64,000 nucleotides of DNA from Calidithermus roseus (GTDB lineage: Bacteria; Deinococcota; Deinococci; Deinococcales; Thermaceae): NCBI RefSeq assembly GCF_003574095.1, contig NZ_QWLA01000002.1, positions 62,001 through 126,000 of the forward strand, written 5' to 3'. Shown here piece after piece: positions 27,187 through 36,932 of this stretch. Every line of letters begins with the position of its first letter. The first letter of the stretch is position 1. The translations under genes and the position numbers were made by a program. The notes under the pieces are model-generated. The model searched no databases. It saw only the letters and a program-made list of their open reading frames with translations, and was not told the origin of the DNA.

Positions 27187-27609
27187 ATGCGCGGAAGCAA
27201 CCTTAAATTCTTCGCCCTTGGCAGCTTGACCGTCGCCATCGGCCTGTGGGCCGGGGCCGTGACCATTCCCAACACCTTCAGCGCTGGCGAGGTGATCAGC
27301 GCGGCCAAAGTCAATGCCAATTTCGCGGCGCTCGACACGGCGGTGGACTCCCTCGAGACGGCTAAACCTGTAGCGATCCGGATTCCGGCAGTGGCCAATC
27401 AAGGTAACTGCACGGTTGTGGATCATCCTGCGAGCAATAACAAACCTAATGCCGTGCTCTCGGTCACTTTCAGCCGCCTGGGCGCTGGAATTGTGAAGCC
27501 GGTCGGCGCTTCCTACTTCGCGTCGAGCAATAAATGGATTATTTGCGCCAACGACAACAGCGCGCAGATCGCGGACGTCGAATACCACGTCGTGATCTTC
27601 AACCCGTAG
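27187..27609 (+). CDS. Secreted hypothetical protein with SAAKVNANF motif
   Basis: A 140-residue exported protein. The signal segment is about residues 5-24, followed by IPNTFSAGEVISAAKVNANF, a short motif that I know from diverse secreted and phage tail-fibre-like proteins, where it often precedes a helix and a beta domain. The rest is beta-rich with two Cys (GNCTVVDHP and WIICANDNS). GGAGA precedes the ATG. It follows the small lipoprotein and ends in a strong hairpin. Function unknown. Confidence 0.75.
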   Translation: MRGSNLKFFALGSLTVAIGLWAGAVTIPNTFSAGEVISAAKVNANFAALDTAVDSLETAKPVAIRIPAVANQGNCTVVDHPASNNKPNAVLSVTFSRLGAGIVKPVGASYFASSNKWIICANDNSAQIADVEYHVVIFNP

Positions 27610-27624
27610 GACACATACGGTAAT

Positions 27625-27648
27625 GAGGCCGGGGAAATCCCCGGCCTC
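27625..27648. terminator. Bidirectional hairpin between convergent genes
   Basis: A perfect ten-base-pair stem (GAGGCCGGGG / CCCCGGCCTC, loop AAAT) lies between the secreted-protein stop and the convergent sodA stop, followed by CTCCCT. Confidence 0.7.
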
Positions 27649-27665
27649 CTCCCTAGCGCTCGAGC

Positions 27666-28271
27666 CTAAAACCGCTCGGCCACCTTGTCCCAGTTGATCA
27701 CGTTCCAGATCGCCGCCAGGTAGTCGGGACGGCGGTTCTGGTACTTGAGGTAGTAAGCGTGCTCCCACACGTCGATGCCCAAGAGCGGGGTGTCGCCCTC
27801 CATCAGCGGGGAGTCCTGGTTGGCGGTGCTGTAGACCTTGAGCTTGCCGTCCTTATCCTTGACCAGCCAGGCCCAGCCCGAGCCAAAGCGGGTGAGCCCG
27901 GCTTGGGTCATCTGCTCCTTGAGCTTCTCGAAGGAACCGAAGGTGGCGTTGATGGCCTCAGCCAGCCTGCCGGTGGGTTCCTTGGAGCCGCCGGGGGTGA
28001 GGATGTCCCAGAAGAGGGTGTGGTTGTGGTGGCCGCCGCCGTTGTTGCGCACGGCGGTACGGATGGCCTCGGGCACCTGGTTGATCTTGGTAAGGAGTTC
28101 TTCCAGGCTCCAGCCCTGGACTTCGGGGGCTTTTTCCAGCGCGGCGTTGAGGTTGTTGACGTAGGCCGCGTGGTGCTTGCCGTGGTGGATCTCCATGGTC
28201 ATAGCGTCGATGTAGGGCTCGAGGGCCGCTTTATCGAAAGGCAGTTCGGGTAGTTTGAACGGATAACTCAT
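27666..28271 (-). CDS. sodA: Superoxide dismutase (Mn type)
   Basis: A 201-residue Mn/Fe-family superoxide dismutase. The four metal ligands are visible: His29 in [15 protein letters not shown], a His in [11 protein letters not shown], and the Asp and His in [26 protein letters not shown] with Gly before the histidines and the overall length of about 200 fit the Mn enzyme of Thermus. GGGAGG lies before the ATG at 28271, which excludes the longer frame. It is on the same strand as fumC, separated from it by an inverted repeat. Confidence 0.96.
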   Translation of the reverse strand: MSYPFKLPELPFDKAALEPYIDAMTMEIHHGKHHAAYVNNLNAALEKAPEVQGWSLEELLTKINQVPEAIRTAVRNNGGGHHNHTLFWDILTPGGSKEPTGRLAEAINATFGSFEKLKEQMTQAGLTRFGSGWAWLVKDKDGKLKVYSTANQDSPLMEGDTPLLGIDVWEHAYYLKYQNRRPDYLAAIWNVINWDKVAERF

Positions 28272-28339
28272 ACTTCCACCTCCCGAGAGGTACTCTATTG
28301 CCGGGTTTGTGATCAAGATGTGAGCCAGGAAAGGGTTCA

Positions 28340-28385
28340 GGGGATAGGGTATCTACACATCGAAAGTCCTGGCTACCCTATCCCC
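28340..28385. repeat. Inverted repeat between fumC and sodA
   Basis: Perfect twelve-base arms, GGGGATAGGGTA (28340-28351) and TACCCTATCCCC (28374-28385), flank 22 bases, followed by ATACCCTGTACCC, a further partial copy. It lies just downstream of the fumC stop and may end its transcript, though no T-run is visible. Confidence 0.65.
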
Positions 28386-28400
28386 CCCATACCCTGTACC

Positions 28401-29795
<1,395 letters not shown>

Positions 29796-29807
29796 GGCTT
29801 TGCTATT

Positions 29808-30430
29808 TTACCGGCTGGGCCGGGGGGCGAGACGACGCAGCGCGCGGTAGGCAATCCCTAAGCCCAGCGCCACGCAGAAGGCCCCGGCGAAGAAGGGGGC
29901 ACCGGGCAGCTCTACCACCGCCTGCGACCCGGTGAAGCGGCTGAAGAGGTAGGTGCCCGCCACCGGGCCCACGACGCCCATCAGGCTGCCGATAGTCGCC
30001 AAGGCGCCTTGCACGGCCCCTTGCTCGTCGGGCCGGACGCTGCGGCTGATGAGGGCCTGCAGCGCGGGCTCGTCCACCGCGCCCAGCGTGGTAACCGCCA
30101 GCACCACGAAGAGCATCCAGGGGGCGCTGGCGAGGCCGTAGAGCACGAGGCTGAGCGCGCTCACGACCAGGCCCAGCACGACGGCCTGCCGTTCTCCCAG
30201 CCTCGGAACCAGCCAGGGCACCACCAGCCCTTGCCCCAGGGCGGTCATCAGCCCGAAGGCCGCCAGGGTGAGGCCGTTCTCGGCGGGGCCAAAGCCGTAG
30301 CGGTAGGCGACGTAGGGGATCCACACCGCGACCAGCATGTTCATCGCCAGGCTGTTGAGCAGGATGGCCCAGGCCAGCGAGCGCAGCAGCGGGTACCGGG
30401 CCAGGGCAGCCAGCGCCCCGAATAAGCTCG
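29808..30430 (-). pseudogene. C-terminal half of a Tet-type MFS exporter
   Basis: About 207 codons that match the second half of a TetA-like 12-helix exporter. It opens with FGALAALARYPLLRSLAWA, the loop that normally starts helix 7, and runs through six helices to a normal stop. No first half exists: upstream of about 30430 the frame only reads the antisense of the ypdA gene. There is no start codon with a ribosome site at the break. I read it as a remnant truncated when the ypdA region was joined here. Confidence 0.75.
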
Positions 30431-30449
30431 GCCCTGTAGCATGGGGGGC

Positions 30450-31433
30450 ATGTGGGATCTGATCATCGTGGGTGCAGGTCCGGTGGGTCTTTCCGCCGCC
30501 ATCGAGGCCCGGCGGGCTGGCCTGCGGGCGCTGGTGCTGGAAAAGGGCACCCTGCTCAACACCATCCGCCGCTGGCCGGTGGAGACGGTTTTTTTCAGCG
30601 AGGCCAGGAACCTCGAGATCGGCGGGCACCCTTTCCCCTCGCTCGCGCCCAAGCCCACCCGCCGGGAAGCCTTGGTCTATTACCGCCGGGTGGCCGAGGT
30701 GGAGGGGCTGGAGGTGCATACCTACACCGAGGTGACGGGCATCGGCGGCTCTGAGGGGAATTTTAGCGTTCGGTACAGGAGCCGTGAGGGGGAGGGCAGC
30801 CTCGAGGCTCGCTTCGTGCTGGTGGCTACGGGCTACTACGACAACCCCAACCGGCTGGGGGTGCCCGGCGAGCACCTGCCCCACGTGCGTTATGGCATCG
30901 AGGAGACCATAAGCTACTGGCAGCAGGAAGTGGTGGTGATCGGGGGTTCCAACAGTGCCGTCGAGGCCGCGCTGGAGCTCTACCGGGGAGGGGCCAGGGT
31001 CACGGTGGTCCACCACGAGGCGGAGATTCGCCCCAGGGTCAAGTACTGGCTCAAACCCGACTTCGACAACCGGGTCAAGGAGGGCTCGATCCGGCTATTG
31101 CTTGGGGCGAGGGTGAGGGAGATCGGCCTGCGCAGCCTCACCGTCGAGCGGCCTGGGGGCCTCCAGACCCTCCCCGCCGACTTCGTGATCGTGCACATCG
31201 GCTACCGGGCGACGGATGGCCTGCTGCGCCAGGCGGGTGTCCGCTTCGACGAGCAGAGCGATCAGCCCGTGCTTTCCGAGGCCTTCGAGACCTCGCTGCG
31301 GGGACTGTTCGTGGCCGGTTCCGCTGGCTTCGGCCCAGATACCCGCACCGTGTTCATCGAGAATGGCCGCGAACACGCCAGGGTGGCGGCGGCGGAAATC
31401 GTCCGCCGGCTCGAGCCCGCCGCCCACCCCTGA
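30450..31433 (+). CDS. ypdA: YpdA-family bacillithiol disulfide reductase-like flavoprotein
   Basis: A 327-residue FAD-dependent pyridine nucleotide oxidoreductase of the YpdA family, which recycles oxidised bacillithiol with NADPH. The FAD motif is IIVGAGPVGLSAAIEA; the NADPH motif is VVIGGSNSAVEAALELY; a conserved ATGYYDNPNRLGVPGE and the C-terminal FVAGSAGFGPDTRTVFIENG complete the fold. The ATG at 30450 is preceded by a G-run that can serve as ribosome site; an ATG nine bases earlier is possible. Bacillithiol is known in Deinococcus-Thermus, so the role fits. The truncated exporter lies divergent and adjacent. Confidence 0.88.
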   Translation: MWDLIIVGAGPVGLSAAIEARRAGLRALVLEKGTLLNTIRRWPVETVFFSEARNLEIGGHPFPSLAPKPTRREALVYYRRVAEVEGLEVHTYTEVTGIGGSEGNFSVRYRSREGEGSLEARFVLVATGYYDNPNRLGVPGEHLPHVRYGIEETISYWQQEVVVIGGSNSAVEAALELYRGGARVTVVHHEAEIRPRVKYWLKPDFDNRVKEGSIRLLLGARVREIGLRSLTVERPGGLQTLPADFVIVHIGYRATDGLLRQAGVRFDEQSDQPVLSEAFETSLRGLFVAGSAGFGPDTRTVFIENGREHARVAAAEIVRRLEPAAHP

Positions 31434-31525
31434 TTTTGGTGAAGGGAAATTCATGCAGCCCTACTGCTCTGGAAGCTGCCGAGGGGTAAACCTAAGCCAG
31501 GAGCACGAGGGAGGGCTGAGCGCGC

Positions 31526-32713
31526 ATGAACCGCATGGTTGCACTGGGCTTGTTGTTATTGCTGGCTGCCGGATGTAAGACCGATCAAGGGCAGCCTCCG
31601 GCTATCAGCTACAAGATCGAGCTGGTCAAGGACGTGAACGCCGGGGTCATCTGGAGCCTCAACTTCGGCCCCGACGGCAGACTCTACTTCACCGACCGCG
31701 ACCAGCCCAGCGTCGAGCTCTCGGCCCTCGACCTGGCTTCCGGCAACGTCACCACCTATGCCTCCTCGGCGGTGGTGCGCGATGAGGGGGAGGGGGGCGT
31801 GCTGGGCCTCGAGCTCGACCCCAACTTCGCCGCCAACAAGAAGGTCTACATTTGCTACTCCTACTGGAAAGACGGCGATTCCAGCGCCGAGGACAACGCC
31901 CGCAACCGCGTCTCGAGCTTCGTGATCTCGGGCTCTGGCCTCACCGGCGAGGTCAAGCTCTTCGACGACATGCTGGGTTGGTGGAACCACAACGGTTGCC
32001 GGGTGCTGCTCTCGCCCGACAAGAAATACCTCTTCATCACCATGGGCGACGCTGCCGGGGCCCCCTCCAACGTCCCTGGCGAGCCTGGCGACAGCCAGAA
32101 GGCCCAGAGCAAGAAGCTGCTGGCCGGGAAGATCTTCCGCGTCCACCTCGACGGCTCTATCCCCACCGACAACCCCTTCTACAACGACCCCGAGGTGCCG
32201 GGGCAGGCCAAGGCCATATGGACGCTGGGCCACCGCAACCCCCAGGGCCTAGCCTTCCAACCCGCCACCGGCAAGCTGTGGTCCACCGAGCACGGTCCCG
32301 ACAAAAAGGACGAGCTCAACCTGATCAAGCCTGGGTACAACTACGGCTGGCCCGACTGCATGGGCACAGAAATAGCCCCCTGCGACCGGCCCGACCGCCA
32401 GCCCTACCAGCCCGCCACCAAGGAGTACTACTCCAATAGCACCATAGCCATCTCCGACATGACCTTCTACAACGCCGACACCTTCTTGGCCTGGAAGGGT
32501 AGCCTCTTCTTCGTCACCCTCAAGACCGGGCGCATGTACCGCCTCGAGCTCAGCGGCGAAAGTCTCGCCAAGGAGGAGCTGATCATCGGCAATCTAAACG
32601 ATCAGGCCGGTCCTTATGGCCGCCTGCGCGACGTGACGGTAGGCCCCGACGGCTTCATCTACTTCTCCACCGACGACAGCAAGATTTACCGCATCGTACC
32701 GGATAGCCAGTAG
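31526..32713 (+). CDS. PQQ-type aldose sugar dehydrogenase, lipoprotein
   Basis: A 395-residue glucose/sorbosone dehydrogenase-type beta-propeller that oxidises aldoses, normally with PQQ as cofactor. The N-terminus MNRMVALGLLLLLAAGC is a lipoprotein signal with a Cys after AAG, so the enzyme is anchored at the outer face of a membrane. Family segments include VLGLELDPNFAANKKVYICY, IWTLGHRNPQGLAFQPATGK, STEHGPDKKDELNLIKPG and GYNYGWPDC. GGAGGG lies eight bases before the ATG. No PQQ synthesis gene is in view. Confidence 0.87.
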   Translation: MNRMVALGLLLLLAAGCKTDQGQPPAISYKIELVKDVNAGVIWSLNFGPDGRLYFTDRDQPSVELSALDLASGNVTTYASSAVVRDEGEGGVLGLELDPNFAANKKVYICYSYWKDGDSSAEDNARNRVSSFVISGSGLTGEVKLFDDMLGWWNHNGCRVLLSPDKKYLFITMGDAAGAPSNVPGEPGDSQKAQSKKLLAGKIFRVHLDGSIPTDNPFYNDPEVPGQAKAIWTLGHRNPQGLAFQPATGKLWSTEHGPDKKDELNLIKPGYNYGWPDCMGTEIAPCDRPDRQPYQPATKEYYSNSTIAISDMTFYNADTFLAWKGSLFFVTLKTGRMYRLELSGESLAKEELIIGNLNDQAGPYGRLRDVTVGPDGFIYFSTDDSKIYRIVPDSQ

Positions 32714-32747
32714 GCGCTGATGGCTAATCGCAAAATGCCAAATGTTG

Positions 32748-32767
32748 GGGCGCACCGCGGTGCGCCC
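32748..32767. repeat. Perfect 20-base palindrome
   Basis: GGGCGCACCGCGGTGCGCCC is perfectly self-complementary and lies between convergent genes; it could end transcription from both sides but there is no T-run. The bases before it (32712-32742) resemble the repeat at 6184-6210. Confidence 0.6.
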
Positions 32768-32787
32768 TGTCTACGGTGTTCGCCCGG

Positions 32788-33051
32788 CTACTGCTCGGCA
32801 GCTAGGTGTGGGGGCTGTTGCTGTTGGCTCGAGCGGCCCTCCTTGGGGGGGAACTGCTTGAGGATGACCGCCACTGCCGCGACGATCTGCCCGGCGAACA
32901 TGACGACTCCGGCTATCAGCCGCACCGTGTCTGTTCCGCCCTGAAGGGTGAGCAGCAGACCGACCACCCCCACGAACCACAGGAGCGTGCCCGTGGCAAA
33001 CACCGAGTAGACGGTTCGCACGTGTTTATCGATATGGGTATTTCTGCGCAT
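32788..33051 (-). CDS. Small membrane protein, two helices
   Basis: An 87-residue protein with two membrane helices (about TGTLLWFVGVVGLLLTL and IAGVVMFAGQIVAAVAVIL) and hydrophilic tails, the C-terminus with Gln/Pro-rich SSQQQQPPHL. AGGAGG lies before the ATG at 33051. I do not recognise the family. Upstream genes are on the other strand, so it is a single-gene unit. Confidence 0.7.
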   Translation of the reverse strand: MRRNTHIDKHVRTVYSVFATGTLLWFVGVVGLLLTLQGGTDTVRLIAGVVMFAGQIVAAVAVILKQFPPKEGRSSQQQQPPHLAAEQ

Positions 33052-33257
33052 GAACCACCTCCTCGGGTCAAGGGTAGCAGGTCGCACGGATGCTCTCGGT
33101 TCAAAACCTTGTCCCCAACGTTACTGACTCGAGGGGCGGGGCGTGGGCTGGAGGTAACGCGGGGTCACACCGGGGCTTTTTCCGAAACCATTCTGTTATA
33201 TGCTGATCGTAAGCTATAAATTTATTTCTTAGCAGATCGGGGGCTATGGTGTGGCCC

Positions 33258-33545
33258 ATGGCGGTACTGCGCTTCGATCGGGGAACCTTGCTGCTCGAGG
33301 GTTTTTCGGGTGCGCCACCCCCGCCCTTCGAGTTCAATCCCCGCGTGGGGGCGTACCGCGCTCCGGCCATCAGTTACTCCCGTGTGATCTGGGCCTTGCG
33401 GGGGCAAATCCGCGAAAACCGGGCCCCGGCCTACCGCCTGGGCCTCACCCCCGAGCGGGCCGAGTACCGCATCGAGTGCGTCTACGTAGATCTCAGCCTG
33501 GCTATCTCCAAGCGACTGAAGGTCAGCCGCGACGACCTGGGGGGC
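33258..33545 (+). pseudogene. N-terminal fragment resembling an XPB-like helicase
   Basis: The first half of this open frame (MAVLRFDRGTLLLEGFSG, then EFNPRVGAYRAPAISYSRVI) resembles the N-terminal damage-recognition-like domain of bacterial XPB/Rad25-type helicases as I remember them. The region that should follow, with the Walker motifs, is absent; the frame runs on through YRIECVYVDLSLAISKRLKV, which I cannot place, and ends in low-quality sequence. I read it as a broken remnant. It could instead be a short independent gene; the start has no good ribosome site. Confidence 0.4.
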
Positions 33546-33668
33546 ATCCCCGGACCCATCGCTTCAAGGGGTAGCTCGAGCCCAGGGTGGTGCTGGAGGC
33601 TCACGCGGGCCAAGCTTGATTCTGGAGGTGCTCGGCAAGGCGTAACGTTTTATCTATGTTGACTCCTC
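33546..33668. other. Non-coding stretch before the sugar-transporter promoter
   Basis: No gene is seen. The words TTCTGGAGGTGCTCGGCAAG look like decayed coding sequence. The stretch to 33809 continues as the promoter and leader of the sugar operon. Confidence 0.35.
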
Positions 33669-33698
33669 TTGACAAAACTTTACTTCAAGCACTAGCTT
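33669..33698 (+). promoter_or_regulatory. Promoter of the sugar ABC operon
   Basis: TTGACA (33669-33674), 18 bases, TAGCTT (33693-33698). A second TTGACT lies ten bases upstream (33659-33664). The region is AT-rich compared with its surroundings. The 5' leader of about 100 bases contains a short reading frame at 33733 with AGGAGG before it, which runs into the next gene in another frame; I do not call it a gene. Confidence 0.5.
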
Positions 33699-33809
33699 CT
33701 TGGGTAGAGCCATATTTCAGGAGGAGCCACCCATGTCCAAGGCTGTCGTGCGGGTGTGGCAGGCGAGGCTGGCTGGCATCGGCCCTGGAGTCTGCTTCGG
33801 AGGTGAAGT

Positions 33810-35078
33810 ATGCGTAAGTGGCTGGTTTTGGCATTTCTGGCGATTGGAACCATGGGCTCTGCCCTGGCTCAGGGCAAGGTGCGGCTGACCATCGAGAGCT
33901 GGCGCAACGACGACCTGAAGATTTGGCAGGAGACCATTCTGCCCGCCTTCATGAAGAAATACCCCAACATCGAGGTGGTCTTCGCGCCCACCGCGCCCAC
34001 CGAGTACAACGCGGTGCTCGATACCAAGCTCAAGGCCGGGACCGCCGGAGACCTCATCACCTGCCGCCCCTTCGACAAGAGCCTCGAGCTCTTCAACGCC
34101 AAGCAACTCGACAGCCTCAACGACCTGCCGGGCATGAGCAACTTCTCCGAGGTGGCCAAAGCCGCCTGGAGCACCGACGACGGCAAGACCACCTTCTGCG
34201 TGCCCATGGCCTCGGTGATCCACGGCTTCCTCTACAACCGGGCCATCTTCCGCGAGCTGGGCCTGCAGGTGCCCACCACTGAGGCTCAGTTCCTGCAGGT
34301 GCTCCAGCGCATCCAGCAAAGCGGCAAGTACAGCCCGCTGGTCATGGGCACCAAGGACCAATGGGAGTCGGCCACCATGGGCTATCAGAACATCGGCCCT
34401 ACCCTCTGGAAAGGGGAGGCCGGGCGCAAGGGTCTGATCAATGGGACCCAGCAGTACAACAAGGGCGGCTTCCTGCAAGCCTTCGAAGCGCTGGCCAAGT
34501 GGCGACCCTTCCTGCCCAGGGGCTACCAGGCCCTGGCCTACCCCGACGCGCAGAACCTCTTCGCCCAGGGGCGCGGGGCGATCTACCCCGCCGGTTCGTG
34601 GGACATCGGCGTCTTCCGCCAGATGAACCCCCGGCTCGAGCTCGGCGCCTTCAAGCCTTACACCTTCCCCAACCTGGGGGCCAGCCAATGCGTCATCAAC
34701 GACCACCCCGACATTGCCATCGGCCTGAACTCGGCCAGCAAGAACAAGGAAGCTGCCCGCACCTTCCTCTCCTGGGTGGCCTCTGACGAGTTCGCCCAGC
34801 TCTACGCCAACGCCCTGCCCGGCTTCTTCCCCCTGGCCAACGTGAGCTACACCGTCTCCGACCCCGTAGCACAGGAGTTCCTGAACTGGCGCAAGCAATG
34901 CCAGGCTTCCTTCCGCACGGCCTACCAGATCCTCTCCCGCAACCCCAACCCCAACAACGAGAACGATCTGTGGAACGCCTCGGCGCAGGTTCTCAACGGC
35001 ACCATGACCCCCAAGCAGGCTGCCGACTACGTGCAGTCGCGGCTGGCCTCCTGGTACGGGCCACAAAAGGGCAAGTAG
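33810..35078 (+). CDS. Sugar ABC transporter substrate-binding protein
   Basis: A 422-residue exported solute-binding protein of the carbohydrate (MalE-like, cluster B) family. The signal peptide is MRKWLVLAFLAIGTMGSALA, without a lipobox Cys. The mature part has the family features: LTIESWRNDDLKIWQETI, ILPAFMKKYPNIEV, AGDLITCRPFDKSLEL, and LKAGTAGDL in the hinge region. GGAGGTG precedes the ATG. It is the first gene of a five-gene unit with two permeases and two oxidoreductases. Confidence 0.92.
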   Translation: MRKWLVLAFLAIGTMGSALAQGKVRLTIESWRNDDLKIWQETILPAFMKKYPNIEVVFAPTAPTEYNAVLDTKLKAGTAGDLITCRPFDKSLELFNAKQLDSLNDLPGMSNFSEVAKAAWSTDDGKTTFCVPMASVIHGFLYNRAIFRELGLQVPTTEAQFLQVLQRIQQSGKYSPLVMGTKDQWESATMGYQNIGPTLWKGEAGRKGLINGTQQYNKGGFLQAFEALAKWRPFLPRGYQALAYPDAQNLFAQGRGAIYPAGSWDIGVFRQMNPRLELGAFKPYTFPNLGASQCVINDHPDIAIGLNSASKNKEAARTFLSWVASDEFAQLYANALPGFFPLANVSYTVSDPVAQEFLNWRKQCQASFRTAYQILSRNPNPNNENDLWNASAQVLNGTMTPKQAADYVQSRLASWYGPQKGK

Positions 35079-35142
35079 CCCGGCAGTTCAGGCGGGGGCG
35101 CGGGCTTTTGCGCCCCCGCAGTGCTCAAAGGGCTCCATCCCC

Positions 35143-36057
35143 ATGAAGCGCAGACCCTTCCCCTGGCACATCGTGGTCTTTCTCGCCCCGGCAGTCTTCG
35201 TCTACACGCTGTTCATGGTCTACCCGCTGGTCGGATCGCTGGCCCTTTCGCTGCAAAACAAGACCCAAAGCGGCGTGGAGGTGTTCGTCGGCCTGCAAAA
35301 CTACCTGGCCCTGTTCACCAGCGAAAACTGGGCCCAGCCCTTCTGGAACGCCTTCTGGAACAATGTGGAGTTCTTTGCTTACCACATGCTCATCCAGAAC
35401 CCCGTGGGCCTGTTCCTGGCGGTGCTGCTGGCCTCGAGGATTCGCGGGGCCTGGCTCTACCGCACCGTCATCTTCACACCCACCATCCTGTCGGTGGTGA
35501 TCGTCGGCTTCGCCTGGAAGCTCATCCTCAACCCGGCCTGGGGCATCTCGCAGGGCATTCTCGACCTCCTCGGATTGGGCCACCTCAACCAGCCCTGGCT
35601 GGGCCTCGAGTCCACCGCCTTGCCCACCCTTTCACTGATTTCCGTATGGCAAAACATCGGCATCCCCATGATGCTCTTCCTGGCGGCGCTCATCCGCATC
35701 CCCGACGAGCTCATCGAGGCGGCGCGGGTGGACGGGGCGGGGGCGTGGACGGTGTTCTGGCGCATTCAGCTCCCGCTGATCCTGCCCACGGCGGGCATCG
35801 TGGCGGTGCTGACCTTCGTGGGCAACTTCAACGCCTTCGACCTGATCTACGCCACCCAAGGTGCCTTGGCCGGACCCAACTTCGCCAGCGACATCCTGGG
35901 AACCTTCTTCTTCCGCACTTTCTTCGGCTACCAGCTCCAGCCTGGCGACCCCTACATGGGAGCCACGGTGGCCGGGGTGATGCTCCTGATCATCCTCAGT
36001 GGCGTGCTGGTCTACCTCTTCGCCTGGCAGCGCCGATTGCAGAACATCCAGTTTTAG
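35143..36057 (+). CDS. Sugar ABC transporter permease (MalF type)
   Basis: A 304-residue inner-membrane permease with six helices and the EAA loop (ELIEAARVDGAGAWTVFWRI) that docks the ATPase. The N-terminal helix and long first loop fit the UgpA/MalF type. It is the second gene of the sugar unit. Confidence 0.93.
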   Translation: MKRRPFPWHIVVFLAPAVFVYTLFMVYPLVGSLALSLQNKTQSGVEVFVGLQNYLALFTSENWAQPFWNAFWNNVEFFAYHMLIQNPVGLFLAVLLASRIRGAWLYRTVIFTPTILSVVIVGFAWKLILNPAWGISQGILDLLGLGHLNQPWLGLESTALPTLSLISVWQNIGIPMMLFLAALIRIPDELIEAARVDGAGAWTVFWRIQLPLILPTAGIVAVLTFVGNFNAFDLIYATQGALAGPNFASDILGTFFFRTFFGYQLQPGDPYMGATVAGVMLLIILSGVLVYLFAWQRRLQNIQF

Positions 36058-36093
36058 GAGAAGCGCCATGAGCCAAGTGCCCAGGAGGCTTGC

Positions 36094-36921
36094 ATGACCC
36101 GCAACTGGCTGGGAGTGCTGGGCGTGCACCTCGCCCTAGTCGTCTACTCGCTGCTGGCGCTGTTTCCAGTGCTGCTGGTCATCCTCAACGCCTTCAAGGA
36201 CCGGCTGACGATCTTCAGCGCGCCCTACGCTCTGCCCAACGCCCAGACCTTTACCCTCGAGGGCTTCCGCACCCTGCAATCCACCGCCAACTTCCCTGCC
36301 TACTTCCTCAACAGCCTCATCGTCACGGTGGGGGCTCTGGCGCTGATGATTTTGCTGAGCTCGATGGCTGCCTTCGCTCTGGCAGAATACAGCTTCCGCC
36401 TCAACAACCTCATCGGCTTGTACTTGTCCATCGGGATCATGGTGCCCATCCGCCTGGGCACCGTGGGCATCTTGCAACTGGCCAAGGACCTCGAGCTGGT
36501 CAATACCCTGTGGATCCTGATCCTGGTTTACACCGCCCAGGGCATCCCGCTGGCGGTGTTCGTGCTCTCGTCGTTCATGCGCCAGTTGCCCAAGGACCTC
36601 AAAGACGCTGCCCGCATTGACGGGGCCAGCGAATACCGCATCTACTGGCTCACCCTGCCCCTGATTCGTCCGGCCATCGGCTCGGTGCTGGCCATCTCGA
36701 TGATCCCCATCTGGAACGACCTGTGGTTCCCGCTCATCCTCGCTCCTGGCGAGGCCACCAAGACCGTGGTGCTGGGGGCCAGCGTGTTTTTGGGCCAGTT
36801 CGTCAACGACTACAACGCGGTGCTGGCGGCTTTAACCCTGGCCATCGTGCCGGCGGTGCTGCTGTACTTCGTCTTCTCGCAGCAACTGATCCGGGGCATC
36901 ACCTCGGGGGCGGTGAAGTGA
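36094..36921 (+). CDS. Sugar ABC transporter permease (MalG type)
   Basis: A 275-residue permease with six helices and the EAA loop (DLKDAARIDGASEYRIYWLT). Type is UgpE/MalG. AGGAGG lies before the ATG. No ATPase gene is adjacent, so a shared MsiK-like ATPase elsewhere probably powers the importer, a pattern known for sugar importers in several phyla. Confidence 0.93.
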   Translation: MTRNWLGVLGVHLALVVYSLLALFPVLLVILNAFKDRLTIFSAPYALPNAQTFTLEGFRTLQSTANFPAYFLNSLIVTVGALALMILLSSMAAFALAEYSFRLNNLIGLYLSIGIMVPIRLGTVGILQLAKDLELVNTLWILILVYTAQGIPLAVFVLSSFMRQLPKDLKDAARIDGASEYRIYWLTLPLIRPAIGSVLAISMIPIWNDLWFPLILAPGEATKTVVLGASVFLGQFVNDYNAVLAALTLAIVPAVLLYFVFSQQLIRGITSGAVK

Positions 36922-36932
36922 AGGGAGGTTCA

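Noticed and set aside
33733-33888. Short frame with AGGAGG before the sugar-binding protein gene
   Set aside because: It runs into the signal-peptide coding region in another frame and has no domain or repeated control codon; the ribosome site may be chance. Not excluded as an upstream regulatory frame.
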